Positions 51,060-59,564 of a stretch of 64,000 nt of DNA are shown in pieces. Origin of the DNA: Streptomyces sp. V1I1 (GTDB taxonomy: Bacteria > Actinomycetota > Actinomycetes > Streptomycetales > Streptomycetaceae); NCBI RefSeq assembly GCF_030817355.1, contig NZ_JAUSZH010000001.1, forward strand, positions 6,014,501 to 6,078,500. Reading direction: 5' to 3'. Under the pieces are notes generated by a model, which ran no database searches, was not told the origin of the DNA, and worked only from the letters and a program-made list of their open reading frames with translations. How positions within the stretch are numbered: the stretch's first letter is position 1; every line of letters starts with the position of its first letter. The translations under genes and the position numbers were made by a program.

Positions 51060-54000
51060 TTACGGAACGGTAGTCGACGGCGGCGCCGTGATCGACCACC
51101 CGCTGAACCGCACCGTGCCCCGGGCCCCGCTGCCGCCGCTGGCGGCGCTCATGAACAGCCCCACGTCCTGAGCGGCGGCGGCTCTCGGCACGGACACCGT
51201 GGCGATCGTGCGCCAGGTGGCGCCGCCGTCCGTCGAGCAGGCGCCGGTGAAGGAGGCCCCCGCGTTGCGGGTGAGCCTCAGCAGTACCGGGGCCTTGATG
51301 CCGGTGATGCGCCTGTACGTGTCCAGGGTGCCGTCGCCGTTCGTGTCGTACGACAGCACGATGCCCTGGCCGGGTGTCGCGGCCAGATTCAGGAAGCCGG
51401 CGGCGCCGGGGGTGGCCAGGCTGTTGCGTACGACGATGCCCGCCCGGGCCCAACTGCTGCTGTTCTCCTGGGAGTCCACCCGCAGGACGACGCCCGTGCC
51501 CACAGTGAGTGCGCCTTCACGATAGGCGGTGCCGAAGTGGGTGGTGCCCCGCCACAGGTCGTTGCCCGCGCCGTTGAGCGCGAAGCGGTCGCCGAGCTGT
51601 CCGAAGACGGCCCTGTTACTGGTGAACGTGCGCCACTCGGGATCGAGCGGCGACGCCATCCAGAGGGCGTCCTTGTGGGTCACGGTCACCCTCCCCCAGC
51701 CTTCGGCCGGGGGGACCCCCATCTCGCTCCGCTCCTCGCCGCGCGGGCCGTACTGCGTGCGCAGTTCGTACGGCATCGGGACCAGCGGCTCGGTGAGAGG
51801 TTCGGCCGGGGCCGTCACCCGCCAGCCGACCGCGCCGGTGCCGCCCGCCGGGACGCTCGTCAGGAACGGCTCGCCCTGTGGCTCGGCGGCAAGGCCCGTC
51901 AGGACGAAGTCGACGCGCCCGGTCGAGCGCAGCCCGTTCAGATTGCGGAAGGAGGCCGTGGCGATCCCGATGCTGCCGGGCGTGAAGGCCGGCGGGTCCA
52001 CGGTGACGTCGACGAAGCCCTGGTAGGGGGCGGTCGCGAGGGTGTCGTACACCCGCCGGGCCGTGCGGTACGCGTCACCCGTCGCCCGCACCGGATAGGC
52101 GCGCCGGTCCTTCGTCCAGGCCTCCTCCGACGGATACCAGTCGAAGGACTTGGGCGCGCGGCCCTCGGCCATCGCGGCGGCCTGCTCGTCCAGATACGCC
52201 TCCCACTGCGGCACATGGACGTCGTTGATCAGCCCGTGCCAGTCGCGGTTGGCATAATTGCTGAGCTCGTTGGCCGCCGCCCGGTCAGCCCAGGTCGTGA
52301 TCAGCGCCCGGGCGGTGCGCTCCAGCTCCACCGCCTCGTCCGCGCTGGTGGCCAGCCGTTTGGCGTCCTCCAGCCAGGGGCCGAGAAGGAAGGCGCGATG
52401 GCAGCCGGCCATCGTGTCGCTCAGCCGCATCAGCTTCAGCCACAGCGCGGTGAGGGCGCGGAAGGTGTCCACGTCCTTGCTCAGATAGGCGACGCGCAGC
52501 GGGAGCTGGAGCGTACGGGAGCGGTTGGCGAGGGCCTGGCGAGCCAGGTCGGTCACATCGTGGCGGTAGGCGTCACTGTCGCGCAGCGAAAGCCGTACGC
52601 CTAGCAGCGCCGCGAACGCCCGGTCGAAGGCAGCCGGGTCGAAGGCGGTGCCGATGGACGCGGTCAAGCTGGGGCGGCGGCAGAACAGCGAGTCGTACGG
52701 GCGGCCGTCGGTGCTGGTGAGCTTGTACGCGGTGGCGGCGAGCGCGGCGAAGGCGGTGCGCGCCGAGCTGTCCTCGCCGCCGTAGCGGATCTCGGCGTAC
52801 TCGGCGAACCACGCCTCCCGGTCGATCCGCTCCTCGCGCCAGGCGAGCTCGCTGAACAGCTCCAGGGCGGCGGGGTCGCGCTCGGCGGCCTCCGGCATGT
52901 AGGCCGTACCCGCCAGCGCGCTGCCCGGCTTGTCGCGCCAGGCGGTGAACTTCTGAGTCCACCGGTCGGTGTTCGCCCCGAGGTACGTACGCCCGCCGAA
53001 GTTCGGGATGGTGCCGAACGCGTACGGAGCCCCGCCCCAGGACGCCTCGCGGTCGGTGACCGTGTCCAGGTCGGACAGGCCGTCGACGATCAGCACCCGG
53101 TCGGTGTCGATGGCGTCGAGGAGCGCGGGCCGCGGGTTGGACTGCCAGCCGAGGATCACCCAGGTGGCCCCGGGTCGGGCGGTGTGCAGGGACTTCTCGA
53201 CGGCGCGTGCGGCGTCCGCCACCGGGACGTCCCCGGCGGTGCCCCCCTCGTGCAGCAGGTCCATCTTGAAGTGGCCGACCTCGCCGAACAGTTCCGACTG
53301 GTGCCGGTAGAAGGCGGCGGCGAAGTCGGCGAAGCTCTGGGTGCGGGGGTCGAGCCAGTCGGGGCGGCGCAGCCCGTTCCAGCTGCCCTGCGGGATGACG
53401 CGGGCGTCGCCTGGATTGCGGGCGACGAAACCGTCCGGGACGGTGCCGAAGTAGCCGGGCAGGACCGGGTGCATACCGAGTTCGCGCATCCGGTCGCAGA
53501 TCCGTCTGCCGAGGTCGGTACGTCTGTCGATGAGCCCGGGGGAGAGGGGGCCGCCGTACTCGCTCATGTTCTGCAGCAGCCACCACGGCTGGTGGGATGG
53601 CGCGGGCAGCCAGGTGCGGGCCTCTGTGTCGGAGTACCCGAAGTCCATCAGGAGCCGGTGGTAGACGGCCTCCTGGCCGGGAGTCACCAGCACCTCGTTG
53701 CAGCCGTGCAGGGCGAGGACGTCGAGCAGCCGCTCCCAGCGGGCCCAGTCGGCGTACGGGGCGGTGTAGCCGTCGTGCGTGTCGTTGTACGCGAACCGGT
53801 GCGGGACGGTCGCCGACCGCTCGAGCGCCGTGCGGGGCGCGGGCAGCCGCCTCGGCAGGTCCAGCTGGCTCCCGGACCATGAGATGTGAGCCCGGCAGAC
53901 GTACTTGAGGTACCAGTGCACTCCGGTGAGGAGTACGGCGGGACTGGTGGCCGCGACCTCGATACGGCCGGTCGAGCCGGTGACCCGGAAACGCTCGGGT

Positions 54001-54251
54001 CCGTCCAGCGCCCGGAGCCGGAACTGGCCGGCGTGCCGGGGCAGCAGCCGCAGGAGTGCGGCCTGCGCGGGTGCGGTGGCGAATTGGGCCGCGGGCGCGG
54101 CGCCCGCGGGGTTTGCCGCTCCAGGCTGGGCGGCCGCGGAGTGGGCCACTCCTGACTGGGCCGCGGCGGCGGGGTTGTGTCCGGCTAATGCCGTTCCCAC
54201 GCCGATCGCTCCCGCTGTGCCCAGCACCGCACGTCTCGACAGCTCGATCAT
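51060..54251 (-). CDS. Secreted GH89 alpha-N-acetylglucosaminidase
   Basis: The 1063-residue protein starts MIELSRRAVLGTAGAIGVGT, a twin-arginine signal. The GH89 barrel carries FAYNDTHDGYTAPYADWARW, GCNEVLVTPGQEAVYHRLLM, ELGMHPVLPGYFG, a possible acid/base in DLLHEGGTAGD and PNFGGRTYLG, matching human NAGLU by pattern. It should remove terminal alpha-linked GlcNAc from glycans. After the barrel come a NEW3-like beta domain and a C-terminal domain of about 190 residues (FALNGAGNDLWRG, GVVLRVDSQENSSSWARAG) resembling a laminin-G/concanavalin fold. ATG 54251 follows GGAGGAG. An in-frame mini-element lies at residues about 835-852. Confidence 0.9.
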   Translation of the reverse strand: MIELSRRAVLGTAGAIGVGTALAGHNPAAAAQSGVAHSAAAQPGAANPAGAAPAAQFATAPAQAALLRLLPRHAGQFRLRALDGPERFRVTGSTGRIEVAATSPAVLLTGVHWYLKYVCRAHISWSGSQLDLPRRLPAPRTALERSATVPHRFAYNDTHDGYTAPYADWARWERLLDVLALHGCNEVLVTPGQEAVYHRLLMDFGYSDTEARTWLPAPSHQPWWLLQNMSEYGGPLSPGLIDRRTDLGRRICDRMRELGMHPVLPGYFGTVPDGFVARNPGDARVIPQGSWNGLRRPDWLDPRTQSFADFAAAFYRHQSELFGEVGHFKMDLLHEGGTAGDVPVADAARAVEKSLHTARPGATWVILGWQSNPRPALLDAIDTDRVLIVDGLSDLDTVTDREASWGGAPYAFGTIPNFGGRTYLGANTDRWTQKFTAWRDKPGSALAGTAYMPEAAERDPAALELFSELAWREERIDREAWFAEYAEIRYGGEDSSARTAFAALAATAYKLTSTDGRPYDSLFCRRPSLTASIGTAFDPAAFDRAFAALLGVRLSLRDSDAYRHDVTDLARQALANRSRTLQLPLRVAYLSKDVDTFRALTALWLKLMRLSDTMAGCHRAFLLGPWLEDAKRLATSADEAVELERTARALITTWADRAAANELSNYANRDWHGLINDVHVPQWEAYLDEQAAAMAEGRAPKSFDWYPSEEAWTKDRRAYPVRATGDAYRTARRVYDTLATAPYQGFVDVTVDPPAFTPGSIGIATASFRNLNGLRSTGRVDFVLTGLAAEPQGEPFLTSVPAGGTGAVGWRVTAPAEPLTEPLVPMPYELRTQYGPRGEERSEMGVPPAEGWGRVTVTHKDALWMASPLDPEWRTFTSNRAVFGQLGDRFALNGAGNDLWRGTTHFGTAYREGALTVGTGVVLRVDSQENSSSWARAGIVVRNSLATPGAAGFLNLAATPGQGIVLSYDTNGDGTLDTYRRITGIKAPVLLRLTRNAGASFTGACSTDGGATWRTIATVSVPRAAAAQDVGLFMSAASGGSGARGTVRFSGWSITAPPSTTVP

Positions 54252-54353
54252 CAGCGCTCCTCCGTGTTGCTCACGTGACAACAGGTGCGTGCGGAGCGCA
54301 GGTTATCTGGAGTTCCCTCGCGCGAAAGGTGGCTGGCAGGGCACGATGGCCGG

Positions 54354-54845
54354 ATGCGGACGAGTACGAACACGGGCGCGAGGCGGACGGCCCGCGCAGC
54401 ACTGGCAGTTCTGGCGCTGACCCTTGCCACGGCCTGCGGATCGGGCGACGACGGCGACGGGCGTGGCGGAGACAAGGATTCCAAGCCCCCGACGACGGCG
54501 ACGGGCACCCTGGAGCAGCTGGCCGAGAAGGCGGAGTGCAAACCGAACATCCAGACGGATGCGGACGAGCTGCGGCAGGCCAACTGCACGACCGGCGACG
54601 GCAAGTATGTGCTGGCCACCTTCGCCACCGACAGAGGGCAGCGCGAATGGATCAACTCGGCCAATGACTACGGCGGCTCGTATCTCGTCGGCCGCAAATG
54701 GGTCGCGGTCGGTGAGGCGAAGGTGGTCACGGCGCTGCGCGGCCGGCTCGGTGGGACTGTGGAGACCGGCTCGCAGCACCACTCGGGGAGTAGTGGTGGC
54801 AGTGGGGGGAGCGAGCAGGACCACTCGGAACACCACGGGAGCTGA
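54354..54845 (+). CDS. Small exported lipoprotein, hypothetical
   Basis: The 163-residue protein has a lipoprotein signal (RAALAVLALTLATAC, cysteine at about 31) and a compact domain (LAEKAECKPNIQTDADEL, CTTGDGKYVLATF, RGQREWINSAND) of two cysteines probably forming a disulfide, then a Ser/Gly/His tail (HHSGSSGGSGGSEQD). No known family is recognised. Start ATG 54354 is the best in-frame choice before the signal. It converges on the DUF1996 gene. Confidence 0.7.
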   Translation: MRTSTNTGARRTARAALAVLALTLATACGSGDDGDGRGGDKDSKPPTTATGTLEQLAEKAECKPNIQTDADELRQANCTTGDGKYVLATFATDRGQREWINSANDYGGSYLVGRKWVAVGEAKVVTALRGRLGGTVETGSQHHSGSSGGSGGSEQDHSEHHGS

Positions 54846-54862
54846 CCGCGCAGGTATTGGGT

Positions 54863-54892
54863 GGGGGGCCGTGACAGCCGGATCGGCCCCCC
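54863..54892. terminator. Bidirectional terminator between convergent genes
   Basis: GGGGGGCCG pairs with CGGCCCCCC across 12 bases between the lipoprotein stop and the DUF1996 stop. Confidence 0.8.
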
Positions 54893-54940
54893 GTTCAGGG
54901 GAGCCGATCCGGGTCGTGTCAGGGGATCAGTGCCAGCGGG

Positions 54941-56491
54941 TCACTGGCACTTCTCGCCGCTGTTGATGCAGTTCACCACCTCGTCCATCAGGTCCTCGTC
55001 GAAGACGTTGATGAAGTCACCGTGGTCGGTGATCGGCTTGTGCAACTGCTCCGGGAAGGAGTCGACCGCGAAGCCGGGACCCGGCGGGACGTCGTAAACG
55101 ATCCGCTGGACCAGCTGCGGGATCGCCTGGAATCCATCGCCGCAGTTGCCGTTGTCGTCCGCGAAGGCCACGTGTGTGCGGTGATTCGCACTGTCGGTGT
55201 TCTGGCCGTCCCAGCAGCTCTGGAACTTGAAGCTCCGTACCACCTGGCTGCCCTCGGGGCAGATCGGATACTTGTCCTTCAGCTGCCGGTCCTCGAAACC
55301 GGTGCAGCTCCAGGAGGCATTGGCATTCGCGTCACCATTGGTGAATGCCTTGGCGTCACCGGTGATGATCCGCAGGAAGCGGGGCATTGCGGTGACCTTG
55401 CTGACCGGACTGCCGACGAAATTCAGCGTGACCTGGGACGGAGTCTGGATCTCTCCGACGTTCTTGTCATTGCCGCCGCCGTCGGCGTTGGCGTCGTTCT
55501 CGTCCTGCCCGTTCTGAAGTCGCAGGACAGGCCAGTAATACGTGGACTTGTCGCCCTGGTTCTGGCAGGTGGTGTCACCTCCTGCGAGATCGTCGTCGCT
55601 GGCGAACGCGTCATTGGCCTGATTGCCGACGTAATCGTGCATATGGTGCGCGCCGTTGCTCACACCTGGGGCGACGATGACATTGTCCGGGTTGAACTTT
55701 CCGTTCTCGTTCTTCCCGCATTCGGTGGTGAAGGTGCCTTTGGATCCGCCGCCCTGCTGCTGGGGCTGCTGGACGTTCGGCTCCACGGACTGGATGTCGA
55801 CGAAGTCGGAGGCTTCGGGGCCGTTTCCGGCCTGTCCGCCCTGGTCATCGCCTTGACCGTCGTCCTGGCCGCCATCCTGGCCACCATCCTGACCATTGTC
55901 CTGGCCGTCATCCTGACCGTCGCCCTGGCCGTCTCCCTGTCCGTCGCCGTTCTGTCCGTCTCCTTGTCCGTCGCCGCCGTTGTCACCTTCGCCGGCGTTG
56001 TCGCTGTCGTCGGCGCGCATGACGCAGGGGGCGAGGGATTCAAGCCCCTGCGGCTGCTGGCCGGCCCGGCCGATGGCGACTGAAATACGGTCGATGCTCG
56101 CCACCCGCTTGGCCTTCAGCGGATTCAGAATGGCGTTCTGGGCCAGTTGGGGATCCTGTTCGATCTGCTCCTTCTGTTCTGCGAACTTCTGGTACGCGTC
56201 GGTGATCTGGCTGTCCATCGTTGCCAGTTCCCGGTCGACTTCCGGACGCGCCTGTTCGGGCACGTCGGGCAAATCGTTCGCGACCTCGGGGCAGTCGATG
56301 GTGGAGGCCGTCTGTCCGGCGCCCTTCGTCTGATTCTGCGTCTGCTCGTTTTGCTGGCCGGACCAGGACCAGCCTTCGCCTGCGGAGGCATACGTATTGA
56401 CCGCGACCAGTCCACCCCCGCCCAGGATCAATGCGGCCGAGGCGACGATCGCCCGGTTCGCAAGCGTCGAGCGTTTTCTTGTGCGTCCCAT
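54941..56491 (-). CDS. DUF1996 secreted protein with Gly/Asp/Gln-rich linker
   Basis: The 516-residue protein has a signal peptide ([20 protein letters not shown]), a helical N-terminal domain (about 60-165), a low-complexity linker of about 60 residues built of DGQGDGQ- and DGGQDD-like units, and a C-terminal DUF1996 domain with [22 protein letters not shown] and disulfide-forming cysteines. DUF1996 is found in secreted fungal and actinobacterial proteins of unknown, possibly hydrolytic, function. AGAGGAG lies before ATG 56491. The linker DNA is repetitive (about 55830-55990). Confidence 0.9.
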   Translation of the reverse strand: MGRTRKRSTLANRAIVASAALILGGGGLVAVNTYASAGEGWSWSGQQNEQTQNQTKGAGQTASTIDCPEVANDLPDVPEQARPEVDRELATMDSQITDAYQKFAEQKEQIEQDPQLAQNAILNPLKAKRVASIDRISVAIGRAGQQPQGLESLAPCVMRADDSDNAGEGDNGGDGQGDGQNGDGQGDGQGDGQDDGQDNGQDGGQDGGQDDGQGDDQGGQAGNGPEASDFVDIQSVEPNVQQPQQQGGGSKGTFTTECGKNENGKFNPDNVIVAPGVSNGAHHMHDYVGNQANDAFASDDDLAGGDTTCQNQGDKSTYYWPVLRLQNGQDENDANADGGGNDKNVGEIQTPSQVTLNFVGSPVSKVTAMPRFLRIITGDAKAFTNGDANANASWSCTGFEDRQLKDKYPICPEGSQVVRSFKFQSCWDGQNTDSANHRTHVAFADDNGNCGDGFQAIPQLVQRIVYDVPPGPGFAVDSFPEQLHKPITDHGDFINVFDEDLMDEVVNCINSGEKCQ

Positions 56492-56677
56492 GGAACTCCT
56501 CTGCTTCGTTGCCGGGGTGGGTTTGGGGGGTCCCGGCAGAGGGAGAAGCGCGACGTTCAATACGGGTGTGGCTCATGGGGTGTTCAGTCGCCGTTTGAAT
56601 TCGTAGAAATCTCCATGAGTAAACCCGGCGCATTGCGCTGAAGTCGGACGGCGGCCGGGGGTGGCAGGATGGACGCC

Positions 56678-57211
56678 ATGACCGAGATCCAGACCCCCCG
56701 ACTCCTCCTGCGCCGCTGGCACGACGACGACCTCGTCCCCATGGCCGAGATCAACGCCGACCCGGAGGTCATGCAATGGATCGGTGACGGCTCGGTCCAC
56801 GACCTGGAGCAGACGGCGGAGGCCATCGAGCGCTGGGAGGAGGAGTGGGACGAGGAGGGCTTCGGCCTCTTCGCCGTCGAACTGCTCGCCTCCGGCGAAC
56901 TGGCCGGCTTCGTGGGTCTGTCCGTGCCGCACTTTCTGCCGGAGGTACTTCCCGCCGTGGAGATCGGCTGGCGGCTCGGGCGGCAGTTCTGGGGCCAGGG
57001 GTACGCCTCCGAAGCCGCCCACGCCTCACTGGAGTTCGCGCTCCAGGACCGCGGCCTGGACCGGGTGATCAGCATCGCGCGGCTCGGCAACGACGCGTCC
57101 GAGAACGTGATGCGCAAGCTCGGCATGGTGCTGGAGCGCGAGACGACGCACCCGGAGTTCGGCTTCCCGCTGCACATCTACGCGATCGACCTCACGGAGT
57201 ACCAGGCCTGA
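56678..57211 (+). CDS. GNAT family N-acetyltransferase
   Basis: The 177-residue enzyme shows the RimJ/RimL-type fold: IQTPRLLLRRWHDDDLVPMA, then the acetyl-CoA motif RLGRQFWGQGYASEAAHASL and RLGNDASENVMRKLGMVLER. Such proteins acetylate ribosomal proteins or small amines; target unknown. ATG 56678 is preferred to ATG 56669 because a CAGGA lies at better distance. Confidence 0.93.
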   Translation: MTEIQTPRLLLRRWHDDDLVPMAEINADPEVMQWIGDGSVHDLEQTAEAIERWEEEWDEEGFGLFAVELLASGELAGFVGLSVPHFLPEVLPAVEIGWRLGRQFWGQGYASEAAHASLEFALQDRGLDRVISIARLGNDASENVMRKLGMVLERETTHPEFGFPLHIYAIDLTEYQA

Positions 57212-57237
57212 AGCTGCCGGGGTTGTCCACTGCGGCT

Positions 57238-57786
57238 CTAGCCGCGGTCGAGATACGCCAGCACCGCCAGCACCCGTCGGTTGTCGTCGTCCGACACCGG
57301 CAGCCCCAGCTTCCCGAAGATGTTCGAGGTGTGCTTCGCCACCGCCCGCTCCGTGACCACGAGCTGCCCGGCGATCGCCGCATTGGAACGGCCCTGCGCC
57401 ATCAGCTCCATGACCTCCAGCTCACGCGGCGTCAGCCCGCCCATCGGCTTGTCCTGGGTCCGCCGCGACAGCAGCTGGGAGATCACCTGTGGATCCATCG
57501 CCGTACCGCCCGCTGCCACCCGCCGTACCGAGTCGATGAACTGCTCAGCGTCGAAGACCCGGTCCTTGAGGAGATAGCCCACCCCGCCGTTGCCGTCGGC
57601 CAGCAGCTCGCGCGCGTACAACTGCTCCACATGCTGGGAGAGAACCAGCACCGGCAGCCCGGGCCTCGCCCGCCGCGCCGCCAGTGCGCACTGCAGGCCC
57701 TCGTCCGTGTGCGAAAGGACACGGCCGAAGGCCGTACGGGGTCTGGGGCGAAGCCCCAGTTCGGGAAGGGGCGGGGAGGGGAACAA
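57238..57786 (-). pseudogene. 5'-truncated LuxR-family response regulator
   Basis: From TDEGLQCALAARRARPGLPV onward the text is that of a NarL/FixJ response regulator: VLSQHVEQLYARELLADGNG, YLLKDRV (receiver lysine), and the C-terminal helix-turn-helix GLTPRELEVMELMAQGRSNA. The first 60 or so receiver residues, including the acidic pocket and the phosphoacceptor aspartate, are missing. The upstream bases (57735-57780) are a GC-rich intergenic repeat read through as FPSPPLPELGLRPRPRTAFG. So a deletion joined the repeat to the gene. No partner kinase is nearby. It might still be made as a DNA-binding protein from ATG 57786. Confidence 0.75.
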
Positions 57787-57806
57787 GCCCGCCGCAGGCG
57801 TCCCGC

Positions 57807-58802
57807 TCAGCCGCCCAGCACGCCCGCCTCCACCTCAGCCGCCAGCCCCACCACCGGACGGTCCTCCCGCTGCGGCGGCGCCCCGCCGATGGACTCCAGC
57901 CACCTCCACGTGTCCGTCGCCGTCGACGCGACCGAGCGACAACTCAGGCCCGCCGCAAGGGCCTTGGCGACGTTCACGCCATGGATCGCGTTATGCAGTT
58001 CCGGCTGTTCCGCCCGCGGGATCCAGATCGGGAGCTCCGTCCAGGGCTCGATGCCCGCCGCCAGGATCACCTCCGGCGGCGTCCAGCGGAGCTCCGCCGA
58101 CGAGCCCGTGGCCCTCGCGCAGGCCTCCAGCAGGTCGCCCATCGTCGTGTGCCCCGACTCGCTCACCACGTTGTACGGGCCGCTCAGGCCCCGCTCCGCC
58201 GCCAGTACGACCCACTCCGCGAGGTCGCGTACGTCGATGTACTGCAGCGGCGTGTCCCGCGGACCCGGCGCGAGCACTGCGCCGCCACGGGCGATCCGGC
58301 GCAGCCACCACGGCAGGCGGCCGATGTTCTCCCAGGGGCCGATGATCAGGCCCGCGCGCACCAGCAGCGCGCGGTCGTCGCCGAAAGCGTCGAGCGCGGC
58401 CAACTCGCCGCCCCGCTTGGCCTCCGCGTACGGCACCTCGCCCGCGTGGGGCGAGCCCTCCACCACCGGGCTGGTCTCGTCGTGGCCCAGCGCCGGGGGC
58501 CAGGCGTACACCGAACAGCTCGACACATAGACATAGCGACCGACCCGCCCCGCCAACAGCCGCGCCGCGTCCCGCACGACGGACGGCGCGGCCGACCACG
58601 TGTCGACGACGACGTCCCACTCCCCGTCGGCCAGCGCCGCGAGCCCGTCCGGCGCGGTCCGGTCGCCGAGCAGCGTGGTGACGCCGGCCGGCGCTTTGTG
58701 CCGCCCGCGGTGGAAGACCGTGACCTCCCAGCCACGTCCCAGCGCCGACTCGACAACCGCACGGCCGACGAACTCCGTGCCCCCCAGAATCAGAAGTCTC
58801 AT
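57807..58802 (-). CDS. NAD-dependent epimerase/dehydratase family protein
   Basis: The 331-residue protein has the extended short-chain dehydrogenase fold: MRLLILGGTEFVGRAVVESA (NAD-binding GGTxFVG), YVYVSSCSVYAW, a tyrosine in VPYAEAKRGGE (YxxxK is YAEAK) and IIGPWENIGRLPWW. It resembles the reductase/isomerase group near isoflavone reductases. Substrate unknown. The longer reading upstream to 61121 crosses other genes and is discarded. Confidence 0.9.
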   Translation of the reverse strand: MRLLILGGTEFVGRAVVESALGRGWEVTVFHRGRHKAPAGVTTLLGDRTAPDGLAALADGEWDVVVDTWSAAPSVVRDAARLLAGRVGRYVYVSSCSVYAWPPALGHDETSPVVEGSPHAGEVPYAEAKRGGELAALDAFGDDRALLVRAGLIIGPWENIGRLPWWLRRIARGGAVLAPGPRDTPLQYIDVRDLAEWVVLAAERGLSGPYNVVSESGHTTMGDLLEACARATGSSAELRWTPPEVILAAGIEPWTELPIWIPRAEQPELHNAIHGVNVAKALAAGLSCRSVASTATDTWRWLESIGGAPPQREDRPVVGLAAEVEAGVLGG

Positions 58803-58898
58803 AACGGCGACTCTGCCTGGTGGGGAGGGGCCAGGCACAGGGATTCCGCTGCCCGCGGAAGGAGCCCTCTCCCGCAACCGCCGCAGGGATGACAGCAT

Positions 58899-59519
58899 GT
58901 GCAGACCATGACAATGACGGATGCCCGGTCGCCGATACGCGCGTTGCGGGCCGCACTCTTCGCGGCGGTGTGCATCGCACTGGCTGCCACGGGGCATTCG
59001 TTCATATCTGCGCATGACATCCCCCTCCCCGCGCTGCTCACCGCCTTCGCCGCGACCGCGGCCGTCGGCTGGCTCGCCGGCGGACGACGCCGCGGTGTCC
59101 GGGCCATCGGTACCGGCCTCCTCGCCGTCCAGGGCGCCCTGCATCTGCTCTTCTCCGGAGCCGGCGGATACCCGTCCCGACACCACCATCACGCCGAGCC
59201 CGTCACCACAACGGTGGGACCCCTGGACGTGGACGCCGGCATGCTCGCCGCCCACCTCGTCGCCGCCGCCGTCTGCGCGCTCTGGCTGGCCCGCGGTGAG
59301 GCCGCCTTCTTCCGGCTCGCCCACGCCGTCGGGCATCTCGCCTTCACCCCGCTGCGCCTGCTGCTCACTCTCGTCCGGCTGCCCGCAGCCCCACGCCCGG
59401 TCCCGCAGAGCCCGCGGCCCCGGCGACTGCACGGCGTACACCTCGCGCACGCGCTGACCCGGCGCGGCCCGCCCGCGTCCCACGCCCCCCTCGCCACGGC
59501 CCCCGGAGCAGCCGCCTGA
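58899..59519 (+). CDS. Membrane protein upstream of the PepSY gene
   Basis: The 206-residue protein has about four helices (ALRAALFAAVCIALAATGHS; LTAFAATAAVGWLAG; GLLAVQGALHLLFSGAGG; MLAAHLVAAAVCALWLA) and a His-rich loop, RHHHHAEP, between helices 3 and 4, suggestive of metal. GTG 58899 has AGGGA 9 bases upstream. It is 45 bases before the PepSY gene and probably co-transcribed; together they may handle copper or iron. No named family is recognised. Confidence 0.75.
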   Translation: MQTMTMTDARSPIRALRAALFAAVCIALAATGHSFISAHDIPLPALLTAFAATAAVGWLAGGRRRGVRAIGTGLLAVQGALHLLFSGAGGYPSRHHHHAEPVTTTVGPLDVDAGMLAAHLVAAAVCALWLARGEAAFFRLAHAVGHLAFTPLRLLLTLVRLPAAPRPVPQSPRPRRLHGVHLAHALTRRGPPASHAPLATAPGAAA

Positions 59520-59564
59520 CCTGGGGCCCGTCCCCCATGTCAGCGTCAACTCCCTAGGACCACC

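Noticed and set aside
55022..56083. Plus-strand frame rich in Val/Leu over the DUF1996 gene
   Set aside because: It is the antisense of the Gly/Asp/Gln-rich linker; apparent membrane helices come from the repeat DNA.
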